Source: Bacillota bacterium (GTDB lineage: Bacteria; Bacillota; Clostridia; Christensenellales; Aristaeellaceae). From it: a DNA stretch of 43,370 bases. The notes beneath the pieces are model-generated. The model was not told the origin of the DNA, did no database searches, and saw only the letters and a program-made list of their open reading frames with translations. Shown here one piece after another: positions 1 to 7,808 of the stretch. Numbering within the stretch: position 1 is the stretch's first letter; each line of letters begins with the position of its first letter. The stretch lies in the NCBI GenBank assembly GCA_023409955.1, contig JAEYQQ010000196.1, positions 1 to 43,370 on the forward strand. The letters run 5' to 3'. The position numbers were made by a program, and so were the translations under genes.

Positions 1-6
1 GGGATG

Positions 7-50
7 CCCCTTTTGCGGCAAAATGGCTGCGGAAGGGGTCATTTTTATAT
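7..50 (+). terminator. Rho-independent terminator of an upstream gene
   Basis: CCCCTT (7-12) pairs with AAGGGG (33-38), with an inner GC-rich helix between them, followed by a T-rich tract from 41. It probably ends a plus-strand gene lying before the window. Confidence 0.6.
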
Positions 51-81
51 TTTTGCCCAAGAGTGTTCTTTGGGTGTTCTC

Positions 82-110
82 TTGTTTTATCATCAATAGC
101 ACGATAATAT
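82..110 (+). promoter_or_regulatory. Candidate sigma-A promoter for the 161-1207 gene
   Basis: TTGTTT (82-87), a 17-bp spacer and TAATAT (105-110) lie about 50 bp before the start codon. The -10 is imperfect, so this is a moderate call. Confidence 0.4.
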
Positions 111-160
111 ATCAGTAAATCAACTTAAGTACGTGGATAAATCATGGCAAGAGGTGTTAC

Positions 161-1207
161 ATGAGAAAAACGCTTCAGGATGTGGTTAGCTATTTGAAGG
201 AAATAATGGTGCCAGAACCGCACGAAGCATATGCAATCCATCCAGCATATAGATGCATTTCTGATGAAGAGAGCATACGTAAGGGCGTTTTTGCGTTCAG
301 AACCTTTTTAGCTCACCAATACGATGTTATGTACGCCAAAGGCGATAGTTATGATAAAGTCAGCAAAGCTGCCCATGAATATGAAAACCGCACTACGCTT
401 TCAGTGTATTATCCTTTTCTCCACAATATAGGAACCATGCTAATGAACATTGGTTATCATGGCATACCAGATGATAGCGCTAAAGCGCTCACTTGTGGTG
501 ATGTACTATTCAATGAAAAGCTGTCTGTTGCAAAAAACCTTGAATGCCTGCGATTCTTAAATGATTGCGGGATTTGCTTTGATGGTATAGACAAAAATGA
601 TAAAAAGCAAAACTTATCAAATATCAAAGAAATAAAGATTACATATCCAGACAACACCATGATGCTGACAGGCCTGAAGGTCATGGCAATCGCCGAAATG
701 GATTATGGCACCCTTGTCAACCAGGATGTTTTTTTGAGATGCGATTACAGGGTGTTAAAAAAAGATGCAACCGATGTGCTTTCCATCGTGCAGGACGCCA
801 TCAAGCCTTTATCTCACGATGTGCAGGACTTCATTGTGAAACTGCATCATCGCTATCTTGATAAGAGACTTTCCAGCACAGTGGAAGTAAAGGGATTTCA
901 TATCTATGTGAAGTATTGTTATAAACGGAAAGAGGTGTGGGGGATTAATGCTTCCCTCAACAACGGTTATCATATCAATGTGAAAACGACAAAAACCCAC
1001 GAATATATTGATACCGTCCAAACGTTATCTCCTTTTTTACAAAAGTTGATTGCTAAGGGGTATGGCTGCGGCAGAAAAAGAGCAATCGGTCATTGTGATG
1101 GCGGTTGCCGTGGACTTACCATATCGCTGGATGATTCTGTTTTAGCGATACGAGATGACATTGAAACAAGGTTTGACCATGAGTTAGTGTGCTTACAAAA
1201 GAAATGA
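161..1207 (+). CDS. Unrecognised 348-aa protein with a C-terminal Cys/His cluster
   Basis: I do not recognise this protein. It is 348 aa, soluble by appearance (no signal peptide or membrane segment), and starts at ATG 161 behind GAGGTG (151-156). The N-terminal third is mixed helical. Near the C terminus (about residues 304-319) four cysteines and a histidine cluster in the pattern GCG...HCDGGC, which could bind a metal or form disulfides. A run of basic and aromatic residues (KYCYKRKEVWG) precedes it. Its base composition is clearly richer in A+T than the housekeeping genes further right, and it sits beside a chimeric GNAT gene and a gene remnant, so recent acquisition is possible. It has its own candidate promoter and no obvious operon partner. 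No function is assigned. Confidence 0.75.
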   Translation: MRKTLQDVVSYLKEIMVPEPHEAYAIHPAYRCISDEESIRKGVFAFRTFLAHQYDVMYAKGDSYDKVSKAAHEYENRTTLSVYYPFLHNIGTMLMNIGYHGIPDDSAKALTCGDVLFNEKLSVAKNLECLRFLNDCGICFDGIDKNDKKQNLSNIKEIKITYPDNTMMLTGLKVMAIAEMDYGTLVNQDVFLRCDYRVLKKDATDVLSIVQDAIKPLSHDVQDFIVKLHHRYLDKRLSSTVEVKGFHIYVKYCYKRKEVWGINASLNNGYHINVKTTKTHEYIDTVQTLSPFLQKLIAKGYGCGRKRAIGHCDGGCRGLTISLDDSVLAIRDDIETRFDHELVCLQKK

Positions 1208-1219
1208 ACGAAGAAAATA

Positions 1220-1249
1220 TTGTTTGGCATGGCAGAATATATGTAAAAT
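1220..1249 (+). promoter_or_regulatory. Candidate promoter for the GNAT-helicase chimera
   Basis: TTGTTT (1220-1225), an 18-bp spacer and TAAAAT (1244-1249) lie 40 bp before the ATG at 1290. Plausible but unverified. Confidence 0.35.
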
Positions 1250-1289
1250 GATGCAAGTCATATAAGGCTTTATGCGGAGGAACGTTCAT

Positions 1290-2048
1290 ATGGAATTGTT
1301 AAGGACTGATAGGCTCATACTGCGTAGATGGCAAGAAGACGATGAGGATAGGTTTATACATATAGCATCCCAAAATCACATCGCATACTGGCTTTCGGAT
1401 TGGGGTGGATGCTCGCAATGGGCATCAAATTGGATTAAGGGAACAGTTGCAGGGTATACAGTTAATGATCCCATGATACATTTTATGACATGGGCCATTG
1501 TGCTGAAGGAATCTGGCAAACTGATAGGTATGATTAATATTGGCAGTGATGAATATGGTAAAAAAGAGGTTGGAACTGGTTATTTTATTGATTTGGATTA
1601 TACAAATAATGGTTATATGACCGAGGCGTTAAAAGCGCTATGTGCGTATGTTTTTCGTATATACGGATATGATCATATTGCATTAATGGTTCAGCCTGAT
1701 AATTACGCTTCCATAGCGGTAGCCCAAAAAGCAGGTTTTCAATACATTGAAGATATCATGAGCGATCAAGTGGAGAAAATTATTAGCAAGTACCACGATA
1801 ACATTTATTTCAGCTTTTGTGAAAATAATTCGTATAAAAAGTTTCTAAGCAAGCCGAATTCATCAAATGCAAAAGATTGTTTTAAAACCACATCCACTAA
1901 AGGAACCTTATGGGCATATAAGTTATTTTATGTTGGATGTTCAAGAGCAAGAAAAGAGTTAGTCGTACTTGTGGATTCAAATATAATATCAAATTTTGCA
2001 AATGAGCTTATTGCAAAAATGAATTTAGTAGGATTTGAAACCACATAG
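1290..2048 (+). CDS. GNAT N-acetyltransferase fused to a helicase-like C-terminal fragment
   Basis: The start is ATG 1290, placed by GCGGAGG (1274-1280); the ATG at 1272 lies upstream of that site. Residues 1-177 are a near-complete RimJ-type GNAT acetyltransferase: it opens with the usual MELLRTDRLILRRW, has the acetyl-CoA region GTGYFIDLDYTNNGYMTEAL (96-114) and ends with the QPDNYASIAVAQKAGF helix (135-150). From about residue 178 it stops looking like GNAT. Residues 211-227, KLFYVGCSRARKELVVL, match motif VI of UvrD/PcrA-type SF1 helicases (consensus like LFYVACTRAKKxL), followed by the short tail such helicases often have. No helicase motifs I-V are present. The simplest reading is that a deletion joined a GNAT gene to the last ~75 codons of a helicase gene. 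Acetylation may survive; the helicase part cannot work alone. Confidence 0.75.
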   Translation: MELLRTDRLILRRWQEDDEDRFIHIASQNHIAYWLSDWGGCSQWASNWIKGTVAGYTVNDPMIHFMTWAIVLKESGKLIGMINIGSDEYGKKEVGTGYFIDLDYTNNGYMTEALKALCAYVFRIYGYDHIALMVQPDNYASIAVAQKAGFQYIEDIMSDQVEKIISKYHDNIYFSFCENNSYKKFLSKPNSSNAKDCFKTTSTKGTLWAYKLFYVGCSRARKELVVLVDSNIISNFANELIAKMNLVGFETT

Positions 2049-2137
2049 GCTTGCCATTGTGTTTTAGCGATGCTAATTTGCATGGAAGTTTTGATAAGCA
2101 GGTCACTGATTAACTGCAGGACGGGAGGTCATTGAAT

Positions 2138-2200
2138 ATGTTAAAAGTGACACCGAATTTTCATTTTAAAGCCAGTGCAAGTAAGCTGTTGAACATATAA
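2138..2200 (+). pseudogene. Truncated start of a VOC/PhnB-like gene
   Basis: ATG 2138 follows a good GGGAGG (2123-2128) and encodes only 20 residues, MLKVTPNFHFKASASKLLNI, before a stop. The first ten residues resemble the N-terminal strand of VOC-superfamily (glyoxalase/PhnB-like) proteins, which typically begin KVTPxLHFNG. The rest of such a gene is absent, so I read it as the stub left by a deletion. Identification rests on about ten residues and is tentative. Confidence 0.35.
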
Positions 2201-2230
2201 AAAAGCCTTAGCAGCAACGTGGGAGGCTTT
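2199..2230 (-). terminator. Terminator of the HD-domain gene (minus strand)
   Basis: Read on the minus strand, AAAGCCT (2230-2224) pairs with AGGCTTT (2208-2202) and runs directly into a T tract (2204-2199). It is correctly placed 39 bp past the HD gene stop and overlaps the end of the VOC-like stub. Confidence 0.6.
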
Positions 2231-2268
2231 CAGGGCAGGTCAATGCTGCATTTTTTATTTATGCATAA

Positions 2269-2910
2269 TTAAAGTAATGCTTCCTGCAAACCTAAATCAA
2301 AGCTCAAATGATCGATAAAAATCTTTGCAAAGCGCTGCTTATCTTCCCAGAAGGCTTTCGCTTTTTTTGTTACCATAGGATTTATGTTTAAAGCCTTTAC
2401 GGAGTAATTCATGATGTGATGGTATGATTTTTCATAGGAAGGGGACTCCTTTGCACCCTCGGCCAAGCAATCCCACACGATAGACAGGGCGCCGGTTTCA
2501 TCCAGCAGGTCGGCCTCCATCAAGAGAATCAATTCCAATGGCGTATCTGCATGTTTCAGAAGCTCCTTGCGGGAGTGATTCTTCACAAGAAATACGACAA
2601 GGCTTATAAAATCGCTTTCATAGTGATTTTCCATAAGGTACTTTTCACAAAGCGCAGCGCTGTTTTGGGCATGCTCCATGCCATTTGGTAAAAGGGCATA
2701 GCCGATGTCATGAAAGATGGCGGCGGTCAAAACGGCTTGCATGTTGATGCCAGCTTCCCCTTCGATGAGCCGTTTCGCCCAATGGAATACGCGCCTTGTG
2801 TGCTCGTGGCGTTTGCGAAAAGCAAAAGTGCTTATTGTGGTGGCTTCATCACAGCCTGTAGTAATAAGGTAATCTTGAACATGTTGGAACATTTGATCAT
2901 ATGATTTCAT
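2269..2910 (-). CDS. HD-domain metal-dependent phosphohydrolase
   Basis: A 213-aa cytoplasmic protein of the HD superfamily, whose members hydrolyse phosphate esters of nucleotides or signalling molecules using His and Asp metal ligands. The order of ligands is visible: a conserved His in RRVFHWAK (about residue 43), the HD pair in AAIFHDIGY (about 66-67), KNHSRKE (about 111) and the downstream Asp in LMEADLLDETG (about 135). I chose ATG 2910 because GAGG lies just upstream and the -10 box at 2941-2946 excludes the longer frame start at 2949. It is monocistronic, with its own promoter and terminator. Substrate cannot be told from sequence; it resembles the yedJ/YpgQ-like group of single-domain HD proteins. 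Confidence 0.8.
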   Translation of the reverse strand: MKSYDQMFQHVQDYLITTGCDEATTISTFAFRKRHEHTRRVFHWAKRLIEGEAGINMQAVLTAAIFHDIGYALLPNGMEHAQNSAALCEKYLMENHYESDFISLVVFLVKNHSRKELLKHADTPLELILLMEADLLDETGALSIVWDCLAEGAKESPSYEKSYHHIMNYSVKALNINPMVTKKAKAFWEDKQRFAKIFIDHLSFDLGLQEALL

Positions 2911-2940
2911 TCGCAACCTCAATATACATTTTTTGTTTTT

Positions 2941-2969
2941 ATTATACATTAACTAACATAAAACGGCAA
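2941..2969 (-). promoter_or_regulatory. Sigma-A promoter of the HD-domain gene
   Basis: On the minus strand TTGCCG (2969-2964), a 17-bp spacer and a perfect TATAAT (2946-2941) lie about 30 bp before the start codon. Confidence 0.65.
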
Positions 2970-2971
2970 AT

Positions 2972-2998
2972 AACCCCTATTGGCTTGGGGGTTGTTTT
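2972..2998 (+). terminator. Hairpin with T tract, no matching plus-strand gene
   Basis: AACCCC (2972-2977) pairs with GGGGTT (2987-2992) and is followed by GTTTTTG. It has terminator form in the plus direction although the neighbouring genes are on the minus strand. It may be a leftover, or may block antisense transcription. Confidence 0.35.
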
Positions 2999-3019
2999 TG
3001 TATGCATTTCATAAAGTTG

Positions 3020-3060
3020 AAACCTGCTCCATCCAGTGCGTACCTGGAAACAGCAGGTTT
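3020..3060 (-). terminator. Strong hairpin downstream of the threonine aldolase operon
   Basis: AAACCTGCT (3020-3028) and AGCAGGTTT (3052-3060) are perfectly complementary, with an inner CCAG/CTGG pairing. It lies about 55 bp past the threonine aldolase stop. The T tract is poor, so this is a possible terminator rather than a certain one. Confidence 0.4.
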
Positions 3061-3114
3061 AAATTATGCCCAGAATCGGAATTTCAAAGGCATATATCCC
3101 TTTGACAGGGGTTT

Positions 3115-4146
3115 TTAGGGTATGGCGTCCCCTAAATCCTGGATGAGCGCCAGTACATCTTCCTCCCTGGTGGCCCAGGAGGTGCAGATCCGCACAGCGG
3201 TATGGGTGTCGTCGATTTTTTCTTGAAAGCAAAGGGTATAGCGATCGGAAAGCTTTTCAATGACACTGTTAGGCAGGATGGGGAACTGCTGGTTGGTGGG
3301 AGAATCCACAAGGAAAGGGATGTTCATGCTGCGAAGCGCATCCCTGACCATCATGGCCAGCCGCTGGGCATGTTGGGCGATGGTGAAGTAGCGGTTTTCT
3401 TCAAAGAGCGTCTGGAACTGAAGACCCAGCAGCCAGCCCTTGGCCAACATACCGCCACGCTGTTTGATCATGTAGCGGAAGTCTGTTTTCAATGCGGGAT
3501 GGTTGATGACCACCGCCTCGCCAAACAGCGCGCCAACCTTGGTGCCGCCGATATAAAACACATCGCAAAGCTGCGCAATATCCTGCAAGGAGACATCATT
3601 GCCTTCACCGCATAAGCCGTAGCCCAGCCGCGCCCCATCCAGAAACAAATACAGTTGGTGCTTGTCGCAAACATCCCGAAGCGCTTTCAGCTCATTTTTC
3701 GTATACAGCGTGCCCAGCTCTGTCGGAAAGGAGATGTATACCATGCCAGGCTTGACGGTATGCTCAAAATCCGCCTGGAGCATGACCTCCCGCTCCACTT
3801 GCTCGGCGGTGATTTTACCGTCGGGGCTTATTACCCCCAGCACCTTGTGGCCTGTAGATTCGATGGCGCCAGTCTCATGGGTGTTAATATGGCCGGTCAT
3901 AGCGCACAAAGCGCCCTGATGGGGGCGCAGCGCTGCAGAGATGATGGTGGTGTTGGTTTGGGTGCCGCCTACCAGAAAATGAACATCGGCAGCGGGGCAT
4001 CCGCATTTTTCCTTGATCAGGGCTGCGGCTTCCCGGCAGATTTCATCGGTGCCGTAGCTGGGATTTTGTGAGGTGTTGATGGCTGATAGCTTTTCTAGAA
4101 TTACGGGGTGAGCCCCTTCCTGGTAGTCGCTGCAAAACAGTATCAT
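3115..4146 (-). CDS. ltaE: Low-specificity L-threonine aldolase family protein
   Basis: A 343-aa PLP enzyme of the beta-eliminating lyase/threonine aldolase family, which splits L-threonine or allo-threonine to glycine and acetaldehyde in the cytoplasm. Diagnostic stretches are the N-terminal NPSYGTDE, the PLP-phosphate region VGGTQTNT (about 59-66), the His stacking on the cofactor in GHINTHETGA (about 84-93), the Asp of FLDGARLGYG (about 168-177) and the Schiff-base Lys in YIGGTKVGA (about 197-205). ATG 4146 is preceded by AAGGCGG. It is the second gene of a two-gene minus-strand operon, starting 15 bp after the secreted glycosidase-like gene; the pairing has no obvious metabolic logic. Substrate preference among beta-hydroxy amino acids cannot be settled from sequence. 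Confidence 0.88.
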   Translation of the reverse strand: MILFCSDYQEGAHPVILEKLSAINTSQNPSYGTDEICREAAALIKEKCGCPAADVHFLVGGTQTNTTIISAALRPHQGALCAMTGHINTHETGAIESTGHKVLGVISPDGKITAEQVEREVMLQADFEHTVKPGMVYISFPTELGTLYTKNELKALRDVCDKHQLYLFLDGARLGYGLCGEGNDVSLQDIAQLCDVFYIGGTKVGALFGEAVVINHPALKTDFRYMIKQRGGMLAKGWLLGLQFQTLFEENRYFTIAQHAQRLAMMVRDALRSMNIPFLVDSPTNQQFPILPNSVIEKLSDRYTLCFQEKIDDTHTAVRICTSWATREEDVLALIQDLGDAIP

Positions 4147-4161
4147 GTGTGCGCCGCCTTT

Positions 4162-5115
4162 TTATTTGTATGTACCAATGGTTAAGATATCCGGGATGGC
4201 CCTTGCGTTTTCACTAACGCCTTGGCCGTTGCCCAGCTCCACGCTCTTGCCCATGAACACCATGGCTGCAGTGCCGCCGCCATCCAGGTTCAGGGCATCA
4301 GTGCAGCCAAGGCTCTGCAGGGTTTCAGCCATGAATTGCAGGCCGCAGCCTTCGGAAAATTCTGTGCGGCCTTCCACCAGCATGCCGATATAATGACCGG
4401 AGGATATGATGCCAATGGCACTGCGAGGCTCCTCATGGGTGTAATTGGTGTACATCACCGGGTTGATAACGCTGTTCCGAAGCAGGATTGGCCCGAAAGA
4501 GAGTACTTCCTCCGCGCCCATGTCAATGAAATCCTGAGCTGTCAGCTCGTGGGATTCGTACACCTTCATATCCCCATTGGGGAAGAAGGCTGCATTATCC
4601 AGATTGGGAAGGGCCATAATCGGCTTGGTGTATGTTTTATTGTATAGAATTTCGCTGTTTCTGATAATGATTCCTGGGCGCTTGTCGTTGGCGACACGGT
4701 AGGAGTAAAAATCACCGCTTTGGGCATACACTGCCTTGTGCTTTTTTGCCATATCCTCCGGAAGACCGTTGGTACGCCCTGGGCGTTCCTCGTTGAAGGG
4801 GATGGTGGTCATGGTCTCGTTTTCGCTGCGGATTTCCGCGATATACCAAACCAGCTTGGTAGGGGTTGTGCGACGGTAGCGGGTGATCTCTACACGCAAT
4901 TCTTGGGTAATATACAGCCATTTTCCGTTCTCCCAATCATCGCGTATGTAAGGTTCCATGCCATCGGGCAGGTAGCCGCCGTCCATCAAAGGATCAAAGG
5001 CAGGTGGGCCTCCGGGTATGGGCGTGCTTTCGGATGTCTCCACCAAGGCACTGGTTATGGGCAAAAAAAGGTTCAAAATCACCACAAGGATTGCAATTTT
5101 TCGCATCAATTGCAT
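4162..5115 (-). CDS. Secreted phosphodiester glycosidase (NAGPA-domain) protein
   Basis: A 317-aa exported protein. The first 25 residues form a signal peptide (basic start, then the hydrophobic IAILVVILNLFLPITSAL). The rest matches the phosphodiester glycosidase/NAGPA domain (related to the N-acetylglucosamine-1-phosphodiester enzyme and to bacterial exopolysaccharide proteins). The family signature NLDGGGTAAMVF lies at about 275-286, near the C-terminal SENARAIPD. Such proteins are thought to act on phosphate-linked sugars of wall or extracellular polymers; the exact substrate is unknown. ATG 5115 is set by AAGGAGGTG with about 7 bp spacing. A strong promoter (5163-5191) drives it together with the downstream threonine aldolase. 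Confidence 0.82.
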   Translation of the reverse strand: MQLMRKIAILVVILNLFLPITSALVETSESTPIPGGPPAFDPLMDGGYLPDGMEPYIRDDWENGKWLYITQELRVEITRYRRTTPTKLVWYIAEIRSENETMTTIPFNEERPGRTNGLPEDMAKKHKAVYAQSGDFYSYRVANDKRPGIIIRNSEILYNKTYTKPIMALPNLDNAAFFPNGDMKVYESHELTAQDFIDMGAEEVLSFGPILLRNSVINPVMYTNYTHEEPRSAIGIISSGHYIGMLVEGRTEFSEGCGLQFMAETLQSLGCTDALNLDGGGTAAMVFMGKSVELGNGQGVSENARAIPDILTIGTYK

Positions 5116-5162
5116 GCTTGTACACCTCCTTGGACAAGGTATATGCAGGGGAACGCAGTTTT

Positions 5163-5191
5163 ATTATAAATATGATATGTATAAACGTCAA
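5163..5191 (-). promoter_or_regulatory. Sigma-A promoter of the glycosidase-threonine aldolase operon
   Basis: On the minus strand TTGACG (5191-5186), exactly 17 bp, then TATAAT (5168-5163). This is near consensus and well placed for the ATG at 5115. It is divergent from the dapF promoter region. Confidence 0.75.
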
Positions 5192-5250
5192 CATTCACGT
5201 TAACAGTTTATTGCAATTGAATGACGAATTTACATATTTTCAGCTTTATG

Positions 5251-5279
5251 TGGAAGTTTTTCAGACTTTCTCATATAAT
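5251..5279 (+). promoter_or_regulatory. Candidate promoter for dapF-dapL
   Basis: A perfect TATAAT (5274-5279) stands 46 bp before the dapF ATG. The -35 at 17 bp (TGGAAG, 5251-5256) is weak, so activity may depend on other contacts. Confidence 0.45.
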
Positions 5280-5324
5280 ACGAGTTAACATCCCGGCATT
5301 TCCGCAAAAAAAGGAGCGGTTGGC

Positions 5325-6158
5325 ATGCGGTTTACCAAGATGCATGGCATTGGCAATGATTATGTTTATGTGAATTGTTTTGAAGAAATGGTGAAAGAGC
5401 CTGCCAAATTGGCGATTGCCATGAGCAAGCCCCATTTTGGCATCGGTGCAGATGGGCTGGTATTGATACTGCCCAGCGACACAGCCGATTTTGAAATGCG
5501 TATTTTTAACGCCGATGGCAGCGAGGCCCAGATGTGCGGCAATGCGGCCAGGTGCATCGGCAAGTATGTGTATGAGCGGGGGATGACGGACAAGACGGAG
5601 ATTATGCTTCGCACCCTGGGAGGACTTCGGCCCCTGAAGCTCACAGTGGAGGACGGTATTGTAAAAAAGGTTCGGGTGGATATGGGTGCGCCGGAATTGA
5701 ATCCCAGGATGATCCCTGTGGATCTGCCGGGTGAGATGGTGCTGGACCAGCGTATACAGGCGGCAGGGCATACCTACCAGATTACCTGTGTCAGCATGGG
5801 TAACCCTCATGCGGTGCTGTTTGTGGATGACCCGGACCTTGTAAACCTGCCGGTGGTTGGGCCTACCATTGAAAACCATCCTCTGTTTCCGCAGCGGACC
5901 AATGTGGAGTTTGTCCGTGTCATCCGCCGGGATTTACTTCATATGCGGGTGTGGGAGCGCGGTTCGGGGGAAACCATGGCCTGCGGCACAGGCGCATGCG
6001 CCAGCCTGGTGGCGGCTGTGCTTCGGGGCCATGCAGACCGCAGGGCAATGCTGAAGCTCTCTGGCGGCAGCCTGATGGTGGAATGGTCAACGGATGACAA
6101 CCACGTATATCAGGAAGGACCTGGGGAATTCGTGTTTGACGGCATCTGGCTGAAATGA
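5325..6158 (+). CDS. dapF: Diaminopimelate epimerase
   Basis: A 277-aa cytoplasmic epimerase converting LL-diaminopimelate to the meso form used for lysine and peptidoglycan. The N terminus FTKMHGIGNDYV is the family signature. The two catalytic cysteines are visible: Cys71 in NADGSEAQMCGNAARC and Cys220 in ETMACGTGACA. GxGADG (40-44) and the MGNPHAV segment (about 158-164) are also family landmarks. ATG 5325 follows AAAGGAGCG. It is followed after 66 bp by dapL, so product of one enzyme is substrate of the next: DapL makes LL-DAP directly from tetrahydrodipicolinate and DapF epimerises it. Length is normal. Confidence 0.97.
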   Translation: MRFTKMHGIGNDYVYVNCFEEMVKEPAKLAIAMSKPHFGIGADGLVLILPSDTADFEMRIFNADGSEAQMCGNAARCIGKYVYERGMTDKTEIMLRTLGGLRPLKLTVEDGIVKKVRVDMGAPELNPRMIPVDLPGEMVLDQRIQAAGHTYQITCVSMGNPHAVLFVDDPDLVNLPVVGPTIENHPLFPQRTNVEFVRVIRRDLLHMRVWERGSGETMACGTGACASLVAAVLRGHADRRAMLKLSGGSLMVEWSTDDNHVYQEGPGEFVFDGIWLK

Positions 6159-6185
6159 TGCTTGCCGAATCATAGGGCATCTTTT
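6157..6185 (+). other. Small intra-operon hairpin between dapF and dapL
   Basis: GATGC (6157-6161) pairs with GCATC (6177-6181) and is followed by TTTT. It may act as a weak attenuator; the stem is only 5 bp. Confidence 0.25.
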
Positions 6186-6224
6186 ATTATACCAAAGGGG
6201 TCTATATCATAAGGAGGCAATCAC

Positions 6225-7454
6225 ATGCTGCGTATTAATGAGAATTTTCAAAAACTGCCCGGATCCTATCTCTTTGCGGAGATTGCCCGCCGGGTAAAGG
6301 CATATCAAGGTGAACATCCGGAGGCGGATATCATCCGCCTTGGCATCGGCGATGTTACCCAGCCCCTAAGCCCTGCTGTGATCAGTGCTTTTCACAAGGG
6401 TGTGGATGACTTGACGGATGTTACGACCTTCAAGGGCTACGGCCCTGATTTCGGGTATGATTTTCTGGTGAATGCCATCCGTGAAAAGGATTATGCATCA
6501 AGGGGTGTCAGCCTGGAATTTGATGAGGTGTTTATATCCGACGGCGCAAAATGCGATGTGGGCAATTTGCAGGAGCTGTTTTCACTGGATGCCAGGATTG
6601 CGGTAACCGACCCTGTGTACCCCGTTTATGTGGACAGCAATGCCATGGCAGGCCGGGCCGGAGTGTTTGGGGAGGACGGAAAGTGGTCCAACCTTGTATA
6701 CCTAGCCTGTAACGAGGCCAACCATTTCGTCCCGGAGCTGCCGAAGGAGCCTGTGGATGTGATTTATCTGTGCTATCCCAACAACCCTACCGGAACCACC
6801 CTGACCAGGGACCAGTTGAAGGTGTTTGTGGATTACGCCAGAGAAAACGGCTGCCTGATCGTGTATGACGCCGCCTACCATGCCTATGTGTCCAGCAAGG
6901 AGATACCCCTTTCCATTTATGAAATCGAAGGGGCCAAGGATGTTGCCATCGAGTGCAATTCCTTTTCCAAAACAGCCGGGTTCACCGGTGTACGCTGCGC
7001 CTATACCGTTGTTCCCCACAGTGTGAAAGGCCTGGGCGCAAACGGTGAGGCTGTATCCTTAAACGCCATGTGGAAGCGGAGGATGGCCACCAAATTCAAC
7101 GGTGTCAGCTATCCTGTACAGATGGCGGCTGCTGCCGTCTATTCTGAAGAGGGGCAAAAGCAGATTCGGGAAACCATTGCATATTACATGGAAAACGCAA
7201 GGATTATCCGCGATGCCCTGGTCAAGCAGGGGCTGACGGTGTACGGTGGTGTGGATGCCCCCTACATCTGGCTGAAGGTGCCGGCGGGCATGACCTCCTG
7301 GGAGTTTTTTGATCATCTTCTGACACAATTCAATCTGGTAGGTACCCCAGGCTCAGGCTTTGGTCCCAGCGGAGAAGGCTATTTCCGCCTGACGGCCTTC
7401 AACACCAGGGAAAAGACCATCAAGGCGACGGAGCGCCTGGCTAAGCTAAAATAA
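6225..7454 (+). CDS. dapL: LL-diaminopimelate aminotransferase
   Basis: A 409-aa class I/II PLP aminotransferase that converts tetrahydrodipicolinate plus glutamate to LL-diaminopimelate in one step, bypassing the acylated intermediates. The start MLRINENFQKLPGSYLF and RLGIGDVTQPL are typical of DapL. CYPNNPTGT (about 183-191) and YDAAYHAYV carry cofactor contacts, the Schiff-base Lys is in NSFSKTAGFTG (about residue 249), and the C-terminal Arg binding the substrate carboxylate is in GEGYFRLTAF. ATG 6225 follows AAGGAGG. This pathway variant is common in Clostridia, methanogens, chlamydiae and plants. It lies directly after dapF. Confidence 0.96.
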   Translation: MLRINENFQKLPGSYLFAEIARRVKAYQGEHPEADIIRLGIGDVTQPLSPAVISAFHKGVDDLTDVTTFKGYGPDFGYDFLVNAIREKDYASRGVSLEFDEVFISDGAKCDVGNLQELFSLDARIAVTDPVYPVYVDSNAMAGRAGVFGEDGKWSNLVYLACNEANHFVPELPKEPVDVIYLCYPNNPTGTTLTRDQLKVFVDYARENGCLIVYDAAYHAYVSSKEIPLSIYEIEGAKDVAIECNSFSKTAGFTGVRCAYTVVPHSVKGLGANGEAVSLNAMWKRRMATKFNGVSYPVQMAAAAVYSEEGQKQIRETIAYYMENARIIRDALVKQGLTVYGGVDAPYIWLKVPAGMTSWEFFDHLLTQFNLVGTPGSGFGPSGEGYFRLTAFNTREKTIKATERLAKLK

Positions 7455-7560
7455 GCAAAAGCAGTCTACACCAAACACCATACCTTTACATAGTGTATGA
7501 ATAGTAGATTCCTCAATGCGTTGCGAAAGCGTTCATTGCTTTGCTGACAAGGTTATCTAG

Positions 7561-7604
7561 CACCCTTCATCTGTGGGAGAACCCTGCAGGTGAAGGGTGT
7601 TTTT
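7561..7604 (+). terminator. Terminator of dapF-dapL
   Basis: CACCCTTCA (7561-7569) and TGAAGGGTG (7591-7599) form a perfect 9-bp stem followed by TTTTT. A strong intrinsic terminator about 105 bp past the dapL stop. Confidence 0.85.
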
Positions 7605-7808
7605 ATGGAAGCGGCGGCCAATAAACTTTGGGATATACCATGGCATTTTTGTTTGTGCCTGGTAGTGATTGCATATCGTCAATGGGGATATCACCGAAAG
7701 AATTCCATACAATACAGAAGGTTTTCGAATTCCTTTCACAAGCCGCCTGTGGCATACTCAATGTAAGATGCGGAGGAGATCCGCAAAAAAACAAGGAGGT
7801 TTAAGGTA
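7605..7808 (+). promoter_or_regulatory. Upstream region of mglB
   Basis: This 200-bp gap must hold the mglBAC promoter. The best pair I can see is TTGTTT (7649-7654), 17 bp, CATATC (7672-7677), which is weak; a TACAAT at 7708-7713 lacks a -35. GAAGG (7717-7721) and CCTTTC (7732-7737) flank a TTTTCGAATT core as an imperfect inverted repeat that could be an operator. The ribosome-binding site is AAGGAGG (7793-7799). Confidence 0.3.

Noticed and set aside
1..2270. Active defence island
   Set aside because: Only a single helicase motif fused to an acetyltransferase and one unknown gene are present. No intact nuclease, helicase, toxin or restriction gene supports it.
5192..5324. Lysine riboswitch ahead of dapF
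   Set aside because: The region is only about 130 bp, A+T-rich and lacks the five-helix lysine element or a terminator.
7520..7545. Possible catabolite (cre) site near GCGAAAGCGTTC
   Set aside because: The half-sites are two bases too close and the flanking TG/CA positions do not fit the consensus. It also lies before the dapL terminator rather than at a promoter.
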